8,121 nucleotides of DNA, taken from the NCBI GenBank assembly GCA_946625225.1, contig CAMOTA010000124.1, forward strand, positions 1 to 8,121, in the 5' to 3' direction. A program made the position numbers and the translations under genes. This document shows positions 1-5,581 of this stretch, one piece after another; within the stretch, counting starts at the first letter, position 1, and every line of letters starts with the position of its first letter. The notes under the pieces were generated by a model. The model saw only the letters and a list, made by a program, of their open reading frames with translations. It made no database searches and was not told the origin of the DNA. This stretch comes from UBA9715 sp003452695. GTDB taxonomy: Bacteria > Actinomycetota > Coriobacteriia > Coriobacteriales > Eggerthellaceae.

Positions 1-40
1 TGGTGAGCTGCCCTTGCGTAATTGCCGGTTTCCCCAAGCG

Positions 41-260
41 CGGTTATCGCGGGGAAAAGGCGCGAGGGGGGGCGCGGGGCCGTCCCCCGGCGCGGCTGGG
101 CGGACATGTGCTTGTACGGCTCGTAGTCGTGGGCGGGGGCTCGTCCCCCGGTGCGGCTGGGCGGACAGGGGAGGTAGATACGTCGCATGCCCGGACCGGC
201 GGCGTCGCGGGGAAGGCTCGCCCCTCCCCCGCGCGCGCATGGACGAACGAGGAAGAGAGA
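41..260 (+). repeat. Left arm of a long imperfect inverted repeat
   Basis: Bases 41-106 match the reverse complement of 8056-8121 with 2 mismatches in 66. Similarity resumes at 142-167, where CGTCCCCCGG and the TGGGCGGACA motif recur. It continues through GGTAGATACG (172-181), GCATGCCCGG (185-194) and TCGCGGGGAAGG (205-216) to about 260. Compared with the right arm, this arm carries an extra segment of about 61 bases (roughly 81-141), so it looks like the same repeat with an internal duplication. Identity is highest at the outer edge and falls inward. No open reading frame or transposase accompanies it. It is probably a dispersed intergenic repeat; its function is unknown. Confidence 0.85.
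81..167 (+). repeat. Tandem duplication inside the left repeat arm
   Basis: Bases 81-106 and 142-167 are direct copies (25 of 26 identical; one C/T difference), offset by 61 bases. Each copy consists of CGTCCCCCGG followed by YGCGGCTGGGCGGACA. The 35 bases between them include a degenerate version (GGGCGGGGG near 131-139). The right arm has only one such copy, so the duplication is specific to this arm. Confidence 0.8.
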
Positions 261-290
261 GCTGCAGCCTCTGGTGCGGCTGGGCGGACA
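97..290 (+). repeat. Three direct copies of TGGGCGGACA
   Basis: The 10-mer occurs at 97-106, 158-167 and 281-290, all on the + strand. The last two sit in an identical 20-base context (150-169 and 273-292). Three further copies lie on the opposite strand at the other end of the window. I saw no copy between the two arms. Confidence 0.85.
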
Positions 291-320
291 GGCAGGGGGA
301 ACTCGAAGTCCTCTCTCCCT

Positions 321-1676
321 TTATTCGTCTGGTTGATGCGTCAGGAAGGCACGTGGAATCGGGAGCGCGGCACCGATTATGGCCGCAAGCCCCATCCAGA
401 GAATGCCTTCGGCCGGGAAGCACAGGAACAGGATGGCCAGAACAAGCAGCGGCTTTCGGATAACGCCAGCCAGGAAGGCCGTGGTCGTTACGGTTACCAT
501 GAGCATCGGGTCGGCGCCGGTCAGCGCAGCCAGGCCGTAGCCGGCGGCCACGCCCGCGAAGATGCTCGGGAAGAAATTTCCTCCGACCCAGCCCATCTTC
601 AGGCACATCGGCGTGACGACCGCTTTCAGCAACCCCGTTGCCAGCAACGCGACCGCCGTCCAGTTCGTCCAGTTGTGCATGAGTTCTTCGGACTGCGCCT
701 CGCCGGGAAACAGCACGTACGGAAACGCCATGGCCAGGGCCCCCATGACCACGCCCGCGACTACGGGCGGTGCGACGGTGCCGGCCATCCCCCCGCCGAA
801 GCGCTTGGCAACCGAGCCGAAGAACAGCGACGACCCATGGAAGAGCAGCGTCATCGCATAGGCCATGGCGATGCAGGGCAGCATCCAGAGCAGTTCGGCG
901 TAGGCTGCGCTGACGGGCTGGAAGCGCGGCAAGCCGTGTGATGTTGCGAAGAGATGCGAAAAGAGCGCAATGCCGCCGAACGCCCCGAAGGCCGAGGCCG
1001 TGTAGAGGACGATCTTGGCCCCGCGGCGCATGTCGTAGTCGTTCACGTCGGGCTCTTCCAGAACGTCCGCGCCATCGGCCGGCGAGCTCTCGGCGCCGGC
1101 GACGATGCCGGCGAACGGGGCTCCGAAGATGGCCGATATGCTTGCGGCGATGGTGACGTCAGCCACTGCACCGACGCGCAGCCCGGCAGCCTTCAGCTTG
1201 TCGCGAATCCAGCAGCATCCAGCGGCTACGAGTCCCGTCAAACCCGCCTCGAAGCCAATCGAGCCGCCGAAGACGAGCGGGAGCAAGAAGGTGACGACCG
1301 GGCGCGCAACGCCTTTGGTCCTGAACGACCCCGTTTCCTTGAATTCTGCCATAACCTCTTCGAGCGGGCGCACGCGGTCCTGCGACCACCAGGTCCACAA
1401 GCCGATGACGATGCCGCCTATGGTGCAGACCGCAAGCGAGAACCACGGCACGTTCGCCGCCCCGCCGACACCGTTCCACAGCAATTCGGTAAGCCAGGTG
1501 GAAAGGTTCATAACGCAAAACACTGCAAACCCGATGACGAAACCGACGGCGAGCGCCAGCAGCACCATGCCGACCGTCACCGTGGCTGCATCAACGGGGC
1601 CTTCGGGCCGGCGTGCGACATCTCCGATGAAGGGCCGATGGCCTGCGGGCGATTCCTTGCGTTCGCGGCGTTTCAT
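321..1676 (-). CDS. Divergent ClC-type voltage-gated chloride channel/transporter family protein
   Basis: Predicted 451-residue integral membrane protein with many hydrophobic helices from about residue 31 to the C-terminus, after a basic cytoplasmic N-terminus (MKRRERKE). ClC proteins move chloride or related anions across the membrane, as channels or H+-coupled exchangers. The family glutamate is kept in GFEAG (141-145, Glu143), in the place of the usual GREGP, and GNFFP (366-370) fits the GxFxP motif. The usual GSGIP motif with its selectivity-filter serine is not recognisable, so the anion carried is uncertain. There are no C-terminal CBS domains. ATG at 1676 is chosen over an in-frame start at 1712 because GGAGG lies 6 bases upstream of it and the 1712 start falls inside a likely -10 box. 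The gene lies 265 bases downstream of recO, so it probably has its own promoter. Confidence 0.88.
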   Translation of the reverse strand: MKRRERKESPAGHRPFIGDVARRPEGPVDAATVTVGMVLLALAVGFVIGFAVFCVMNLSTWLTELLWNGVGGAANVPWFSLAVCTIGGIVIGLWTWWSQDRVRPLEEVMAEFKETGSFRTKGVARPVVTFLLPLVFGGSIGFEAGLTGLVAAGCCWIRDKLKAAGLRVGAVADVTIAASISAIFGAPFAGIVAGAESSPADGADVLEEPDVNDYDMRRGAKIVLYTASAFGAFGGIALFSHLFATSHGLPRFQPVSAAYAELLWMLPCIAMAYAMTLLFHGSSLFFGSVAKRFGGGMAGTVAPPVVAGVVMGALAMAFPYVLFPGEAQSEELMHNWTNWTAVALLATGLLKAVVTPMCLKMGWVGGNFFPSIFAGVAAGYGLAALTGADPMLMVTVTTTAFLAGVIRKPLLVLAILFLCFPAEGILWMGLAAIIGAALPIPRAFLTHQPDE

Positions 1677-1682
1677 GCAAAA

Positions 1683-1687
1683 CCTCC
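1683..1687 (-). promoter_or_regulatory. Ribosome-binding site of the ClC gene
   Basis: GGAGG on the minus strand, 6 bases before ATG 1676. It decides the start in favour of 1676 over the in-frame upstream codon at 1712. Confidence 0.8.
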
Positions 1688-1711
1688 AGTTCGGTTTCGG
1701 ATTCTCGACCA

Positions 1712-1717
1712 ATTATA
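1712..1717 (-). promoter_or_regulatory. Candidate -10 box for the ClC gene
   Basis: A perfect TATAAT on the minus strand in an AT-rich pocket of otherwise GC-rich sequence. Transcription would start near 1705 and give a leader of about 28 bases that contains the GGAGG site. No -35 hexamer is recognisable at 17-base spacing; a GC-rich dyad lies there instead, so the promoter may need an activator or rely on the -10 region. Confidence 0.45.
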
Positions 1718-1724
1718 ACCAAGC

Positions 1725-1740
1725 CGGCGGCACGCCGCCG
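1725..1740. promoter_or_regulatory. GC-rich dyad over the -35 region of the ClC promoter
   Basis: CGGCGGC (1725-1731) and GCCGCCG (1734-1740) are perfect inverted copies separated by 2 bases, ending 7 bases upstream of the TATAAT. The position fits an operator. Alternatively, read on the minus strand it forms a short hairpin followed by GCTTGGTTATAATT, which could be a weak terminator for the upstream recO transcript. The sequence alone does not decide between these. Confidence 0.35.
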
Positions 1741-1814
1741 TACGATTCGGGCCCTACGCCACCGTGCCGGCCCCGCTGTCGCACTTCAATCCATGCAGCC
1801 CGGGGGTGGGGCAA

Positions 1815-1844
1815 GAAGGTGTGAGCGATTCTGCGGGCACCTTC
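1815..1844 (-). other. Weak hairpin in the recO-ClC gap
   Basis: GAAGGTG (1815-1821) and CACCTTC (1838-1844) can pair around a 16-base loop. On the minus strand the stem is followed by TTGCCCC, a poor T-tract, so it is at best a weak terminator for the PASTA-recO transcript. I see no other gene or RNA in the 1741-1941 gap. Confidence 0.2.
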
Positions 1845-1941
1845 CCTGTTAAATGCAACGGCAAAGCCGAAGCCCAGCGAACACCCCGCTGCCCCGGCCC
1901 GTCGGACCGTCGAGCAAGAGGGGCGTGTGAGCCGTCGCGCC

Positions 1942-2706
1942 CTACTCGAATAGCCCGCCGGACAACAGGAAATTCAGCGATTTCAGATCGCGTCCCAGAT
2001 GGAAGCGGGTCCATTGGCGCGCAAACTGCAGAATCGCGCTGCTGGCCCGCAGGGGAACGGCAAGCGGGGGTATGTCGTGGAAGCGCAGGCGAAGAAGCGC
2101 GTTCACCCAGCCGACGGTCGCGGCATCCACGGGCATGCAGTCGGACGGGCGCTGGCAGCGTTCGCAGTAGCCGCCGCCCGACTCGAAGGAAACGAAGACG
2201 CGCGAGGCCCCCTCGGTTGCATCGATGGGTTCGCCGCAGGCCATGCAGCGGGAAAGTTCGGGACGCACGCCTTCGCTTGCGAGCGCTTTCAACAGGTAGG
2301 CGCAGGCTATTGCGAGCGCATCCGCAGGCTGAGCGTCCGCTATGCGGTCGAGCGCGGCGTTGGTCATGTCGAACAGGCGCGGATGGGCAAGGCCCTCTTG
2401 GGCCACGAGGCATGCCATCTCGGCAACTGCTGCCGCGCAGGCCGCCTGCTCCAGGTCGAAGTCACGCCGGCTTGCAGCAAGGCGCGCCTCTGCGACCACG
2501 TCGAGGTTGCGCCCCTCGGCAAGCAGCGCATCGACGGTGCTGAACAGCTCGAGCCGCGCGGCAAGCGACCCGCCGGGCTTGCGGGCGCCCTTCGCCACGG
2601 CGCGCAGGAGAGAGCCGTCTTCTGCGATGAGCGAGACGATCAGGTCCTTTTCACCGAGGCGCATCTTGCGCAGGACCGTAGCGCGCGCCTTGTAGCTGCG
2701 GGCCAC
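1942..2706 (-). CDS. recO: DNA repair protein RecO
   Basis: Predicted 254-residue recombination mediator. RecO proteins bind single-stranded DNA and, with RecR, load RecA onto SSB-coated DNA in the RecFOR gap-repair pathway; they act in the cytoplasm. The N-terminal OB-fold region has the typical opening (MARSYKARATVLRKMRLGEKD, residues 1-21, shown here by its key RATVL and GEKD), followed by a helical region. A zinc-binding cluster is formed by Cys154/Cys157 (CMAC) and Cys181/Cys184 (CERC). The length is normal for the family. The start is GTG, with AGGA 10 bases upstream overlapping the stop codon of the PASTA gene; the 12-base gap to that gene implies co-transcription. The better-known neighbour of recO in many bacteria is era, which is absent here. 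Confidence 0.93.
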   Translation of the reverse strand: MARSYKARATVLRKMRLGEKDLIVSLIAEDGSLLRAVAKGARKPGGSLAARLELFSTVDALLAEGRNLDVVAEARLAASRRDFDLEQAACAAAVAEMACLVAQEGLAHPRLFDMTNAALDRIADAQPADALAIACAYLLKALASEGVRPELSRCMACGEPIDATEGASRVFVSFESGGGYCERCQRPSDCMPVDAATVGWVNALLRLRFHDIPPLAVPLRASSAILQFARQWTRFHLGRDLKSLNFLLSGGLFE

Positions 2707-2716
2707 CGCTTTCGCG

Positions 2717-2720
2717 TCCT
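2717..2720 (-). promoter_or_regulatory. Ribosome-binding site of recO
   Basis: AGGA on the minus strand, 10 bases before the GTG start and overlapping the TAG stop of the preceding gene. This supports the GTG start and suggests translational linkage of the two genes. Confidence 0.6.
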
Positions 2721-4227
2721 AGCCGACTACCTGGTTGTTCGAATTGAACGTGAGCGTTCCGCTGAACGTCGTCGGGGTGTCGTATACCGTCTCGCCCGAG
2801 AGCATGGACGTGAAGGCGCGCCCCGTCGCCGTGTAGGAAACGGTGTCGTTGCCGACGTAGGTGACCGAATCGAGCGAGTCGATGACGATGTTGTAGCCGT
2901 TCGAGACGACGCTCGTGCCCGGCGCCAGATACGAGTGCGCAAGATTCACGAGCAGCGTGCTGCGCGCCTGGGCGATCTGGATGTACACGATGGAGCCGCC
3001 CTTCACCTCGGTGCCGGCCACGGGGTCGGTGCCCATCATCTGGCCGTCGGCGTATGCCTCGGTGGGTATGTAGATAACGTCGTAGCCAAGGCCCGCCTCT
3101 TCGAGCGTCGCGATGGCATCGTCCAGGTACATGTTGCTGACATCCGGCACCACGAAGGGCTCGGCAACGGTCAGCGTGACCTCGGCCGTGCTCTTCGCGC
3201 GCGCGCCCGGCTCGGGCGCGATGGCCAGCACCGTGCCCGCAGGCTCGTCCGAGCGCTGGGTTGCGACCTTCACGTTCTCGTAGCCTTCCTCGGCAAGCAG
3301 CGCAGATGCCTCGGCCTGCGTCTTCCCGACCGCTTCGGGAATCGAGCGCGCAGTGGCGATGTGGATGACCACTTCGTGGCCCTCTTCTATATGGGCGCCC
3401 GCCTCGGGATCGCTTATGAGCACGAGGCCCTCGGTATCGTCCGATTTCACCTGGCTGGCGCGGACGGCGAAGCCCTCGCTTTCCAGGATGCTCGTGGCAT
3501 CGGCTTGCGTCATCCCGCATACGTCCGGAACGGTCTTTCCGCCCCAGATGCCCATTTGGAAGGTGACGAGCGCGACGACGGCCGCCGCAACGACGATGGC
3601 CACGATGGCGATGACGACGCCTTTCGCGCCCGAGCGCTGCTTCTTCGTCGACGAAGCCAGGTAGTCCTTGCTCTTCTCGGGCTCTTCCTCGGGAAGCGGC
3701 GCCATCTGCATGGTGTTCCCGTCGCGCCAGTCGATGACCGGGGGCTCGTAGGAGGAATCCACGAGGCGCTCGCCGTACAGCTCGGACGGCTCGTCGAGCC
3801 CCGAAAGGTCCGCCCCCTTCGCAATGGCGTCCTTCGCATCCTTTTTCAGTGCTTCGGTTTGGAAGAGCTGCTTGGTTGCCTGCTGCGATTCGTCCAGGTC
3901 TTCTTCGTCAGCTTCGTCTGCGCTCTCCGGCGCTTCCTCGGGAAGCTCCTCTCCCTCGGGCAGCTCCTCCCCCGCCGTTTCCGGCGCGCGTTCGGCTTCC
4001 CCATCGGCGGCACGTTCGGCTTCCTCGTCTGCGGCGCGTTCGGCTTCCTCGTCGGCTGCGCCTTCGGAGTCCGCATCGACGGCGCCTTCGCGCTCGTCTT
4101 CGGCAGCGGAATTATCGCGCAGTTCGCCGCTCGTTGCCTTTCCGGCATCTTTTGCGAGCGGGAACCCGCATTCATCGCAGAATTTTGCGCCGTCTCTGTT
4201 TTCGGTTTCGCAATTCGGGCACTTCAT
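2719..4227 (-). CDS. Membrane protein with N-terminal zinc ribbon and three extracellular PASTA domains
   Basis: Predicted 502 residues. Residues 1-22 form a zinc ribbon (CPNC at 3-6, CDEC at 17-20). Residues 30-200 are an acidic, low-complexity linker with 8-residue repeats (EAERAADE type, about 40-79). One membrane helix spans about 203-223. Three PASTA domains follow at about 230-292, 294-354 and 357-419, and the last 80 residues are Ser/Thr-rich with no recognised domain. The likely topology is ribbon inside and PASTA outside. PASTA domains elsewhere bind peptidoglycan fragments and usually belong to PknB-type kinases or penicillin-binding proteins; neither catalytic domain is present here. 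A role in sensing or anchoring to the cell wall is inference. ATG 4227 follows GGGGGAG by 6 bases. It lies 164 bases after coaD and 12 before recO. Confidence 0.88.
   Translation of the reverse strand: MKCPNCETENRDGAKFCDECGFPLAKDAGKATSGELRDNSAAEDEREGAVDADSEGAADEEAERAADEEAERAADGEAERAPETAGEELPEGEELPEEAPESADEADEEDLDESQQATKQLFQTEALKKDAKDAIAKGADLSGLDEPSELYGERLVDSSYEPPVIDWRDGNTMQMAPLPEEEPEKSKDYLASSTKKQRSGAKGVVIAIVAIVVAAAVVALVTFQMGIWGGKTVPDVCGMTQADATSILESEGFAVRASQVKSDDTEGLVLISDPEAGAHIEEGHEVVIHIATARSIPEAVGKTQAEASALLAEEGYENVKVATQRSDEPAGTVLAIAPEPGARAKSTAEVTLTVAEPFVVPDVSNMYLDDAIATLEEAGLGYDVIYIPTEAYADGQMMGTDPVAGTEVKGGSIVYIQIAQARSTLLVNLAHSYLAPGTSVVSNGYNIVIDSLDSVTYVGNDTVSYTATGRAFTSMLSGETVYDTPTTFSGTLTFNSNNQVVG
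3991..4110 (-). repeat. 24-base tandem repeat coding for the acidic linker of the PASTA protein
   Basis: On the + strand, units beginning TTCGGCTTCC or a variant start at 3991, 4015, 4039, 4063 and 4087, an exact 24-base period. They encode 8-residue acidic units (EAERAADG, EAERAADE, EAERAADE, DSEGAADE, EREGAVDA, with shifts at the edges). The outer units have diverged and the middle ones are nearly identical, as expected from slippage. The period keeps the reading frame, so changes in copy number would alter only linker length. Confidence 0.85.
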
Positions 4228-4233
4228 GGGCTA

Positions 4234-4240
4234 CTCCCCC
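4234..4240 (-). promoter_or_regulatory. Ribosome-binding site of the PASTA gene
   Basis: GGGGGAG on the minus strand, 6 bases before ATG 4227. It supports a start directly at the zinc-ribbon methionine. Confidence 0.65.
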
Positions 4241-4258
4241 GTCTTCTAATCTTGATGC

Positions 4259-4264
4259 ATTGTA
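4259..4264 (-). promoter_or_regulatory. Possible -10 box for the PASTA-recO unit
   Basis: TACAAT on the minus strand (one mismatch to TATAAT), 31 bases before the start codon, in the most AT-rich part of the 4228-4391 gap. No -35 match is seen at 17-base spacing, so this rests on base composition and one hexamer. Confidence 0.3.
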
Positions 4265-4391
4265 GTCTAAAGGCCCTTCATGTGCACTATGTACCGAGAT
4301 ATTCGAAACAAACCACAAGGGATAGCGTTACCGCCCATGGCCCGGCAAGCGGTGGGGATGGGAAGGAAGACAAGGGCGATTCTGGAAACGG

Positions 4392-4868
4392 CTAGGCGAA
4401 TTTCCCGGCAAGCGCTTGCGCTACGTGCGGCGGGACGAAGCTGCTCACGTCCGAATGGAAGCTGGCCAATTCGCGCACGATGGACGAAGACAGATACATG
4501 TACTGCGGCGGCGACATGATGAAAACCGTCTCGATATCGCTTTCCAAGTTGTAGTTCAGCGCCGCCATCTGGAATTCGTACTCGAAGTCTGTGATGGCGC
4601 GCAGGCCTTTCACGAGCACCTGGGCGTTCTGTTCGCGGGCGAAGTCGACAAGCAGGCCCTCGAAGGGCTCTACGCGCACGTTCGGCAGGTCCGCAAGGGC
4701 CACGCGGGCAAGGTCGGTGCGCTCCTGCAAGGTGAACAGCGGGTGCTTGCCGACCGATGCGGCCACGGCCACGACCACTTCGTCCACGAGCTGCGATGCG
4801 CGCCGTATCACGTCGAGATGGCCATAGGTTATCGGATCGAACGTGCCGGGCGTTACTGCGCGCTTCAT
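4392..4868 (-). CDS. coaD: Phosphopantetheine adenylyltransferase
   Basis: Predicted 158 residues, the normal length for bacterial CoaD. The enzyme transfers AMP from ATP to 4'-phosphopantetheine, giving dephospho-CoA and pyrophosphate in the penultimate step of coenzyme A synthesis; it is a cytoplasmic hexamer in known cases. The nucleotidyltransferase signature GTFDPITYGH is at 8-17, with TYGH as the (H/T)xGH motif. KGLRAITDFEYE (87-98) and YLSSSIVRE (125-133) match the substrate- and ATP-binding segments of the family. ATG 4868 has GGGAG 6 bases upstream; the frame stays open far upstream, but that extension overlaps rsmD and is not coding. The gene follows rsmD after 38 bases, the usual rsmD-coaD pairing. 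Confidence 0.97.
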   Translation of the reverse strand: MKRAVTPGTFDPITYGHLDVIRRASQLVDEVVVAVAASVGKHPLFTLQERTDLARVALADLPNVRVEPFEGLLVDFAREQNAQVLVKGLRAITDFEYEFQMAALNYNLESDIETVFIMSPPQYMYLSSSIVRELASFHSDVSSFVPPHVAQALAGKFA

Positions 4869-4906
4869 GGCTTGCTCCCGTTCCTTTCCCAGAGGGGTCG
4901 GCTGCA

Positions 4907-5485
4907 TTAGTTCTCGTGGACGAGCGTCACCACAGCCGTCTTGCCGTATTTCTTGCATGATACTACGGAATAGCCGCGCCCTTCTGCGGTTTCGCATACG
5001 AGCTGCGAAGAGCCCTGCGCATGTTCGTATGCGATGATGGCGTCGGGTGCAATTGCGCCCGACATTTGCAGGTCCTGCACGAGACCGATAACCTCGTCGG
5101 GAGACGCCGCATACGGAGGATCCAGAAACACGAGGTCGAAGGGCTTTTGCACGCGCTGCGTTGCGCACGACGCCACATCGCGCGCGACGACGCAAGCCCG
5201 TTTCCGGTCGATTCCGCACGCCGCCACGTTTCGCCGCACGGTTTCCGCCGCCCGGGCATCGCGTTCGTAGAAGACGGCGCTCTCGGCCCCGCGCGAAAGC
5301 GCCTCGAGCCCCAAGGCGCCCGACCCGGCAAACGCATCGAGCACGCACGCCCCCTCGAACCCGCCGCGCAAGCTGTACAACGAGCTGAACAGCGCCTCGC
5401 GCACGCGGTCGCTGGTCGGGCGCGTGTTCGTGCCGGTCGGGGCCGCAATGGTCCTTCCCCGGAATTCACCTGCCACTATGCGCAT
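4907..5485 (-). CDS. rsmD: 16S rRNA (guanine(966)-N2)-methyltransferase
   Basis: Predicted 192 residues, typical for RsmD, which uses S-adenosylmethionine to methylate N2 of G966 (E. coli numbering) of 16S rRNA in the small ribosomal subunit. Visible landmarks are the RNA-binding N-terminus MRIVAGEFRGR, TRPTSDRVREALF (21-33), the SAM-binding loop VLDAFAGSGALGLEALSRGA around 48-67 (key DAFAGSG), and the catalytic DPPY (122-125). ATG 5485 is preferred over an in-frame GTG at 5491 because GGAG (5491-5494) lies 5 bases upstream of the ATG and would overlap the GTG. It follows recG after 96 bases and precedes coaD by 38 bases, in one probable operon. Confidence 0.95.
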   Translation of the reverse strand: MRIVAGEFRGRTIAAPTGTNTRPTSDRVREALFSSLYSLRGGFEGACVLDAFAGSGALGLEALSRGAESAVFYERDARAAETVRRNVAACGIDRKRACVVARDVASCATQRVQKPFDLVFLDPPYAASPDEVIGLVQDLQMSGAIAPDAIIAYEHAQGSSQLVCETAEGRGYSVVSCKKYGKTAVVTLVHEN

Positions 5486-5490
5486 TTCCA

Positions 5491-5494
5491 CTCC
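5491..5494 (-). promoter_or_regulatory. Ribosome-binding site of rsmD
   Basis: GGAG on the minus strand, 5 bases before ATG 5485. Its last base is the first base of the alternative GTG codon at 5491, which argues against that start. Confidence 0.6.
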
Positions 5495-5581
5495 GTTCCC
5501 ACCGCCTGTTCCGACGGCGTTTTCCGATATGCGGCGGACCGGGGCACGAGGGCGGGGCCCGCTGTACGCGAATTCCCGACG

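Larger units (their letters stand above)
1..320. other. Gene-free, repeat-bearing end downstream of the ClC gene
   Basis: No convincing gene lies here. The open frames across it are GC-rich, have no good ribosome-binding site and run antisense into the ClC gene. The stretch holds the left arm of the inverted repeat (about 41-260), an internal tandem duplication, and three copies of TGGGCGGACA. At 29-57 a hairpin can form from TTTCCCC (29-35) and GGGGAAA (51-57). At 206-233 CGCGGGG pairs with CCCCGCG. Neither is followed by a clear T-run, so I do not call an intrinsic terminator, although the strong stems lie downstream of the ClC stop codon and could end or stabilise its transcript. Confidence 0.6.

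Noticed and set aside
3..941. Long + strand open frames across the left repeat and into the ClC gene
   Set aside because: They read through repeat DNA and then antisense to ClC. The products are low-complexity Gly/Arg-rich and unrelated to any family I know.
1999..4395. A 798-codon open frame on the + strand antisense to recO and the PASTA gene
   Set aside because: It spans two well-supported minus-strand genes with clear domains. Its product is Arg/Ala/Gly/His-rich with no recognisable family, as expected for an antisense frame in GC-rich DNA.
4869..5348. In-frame upstream extension of coaD to 318 residues
   Set aside because: The extension overlaps rsmD in another frame and lacks family similarity. 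ATG 4868 gives the normal CoaD length and has a ribosome-binding site.
5486..5581. Possible terminator or promoter in the recG-rsmD gap
   Set aside because: A short GC palindrome (GCGGGGCCCGC) is present but has no usable loop or T-run, and no promoter hexamers are seen. Operon continuity is the simpler reading.
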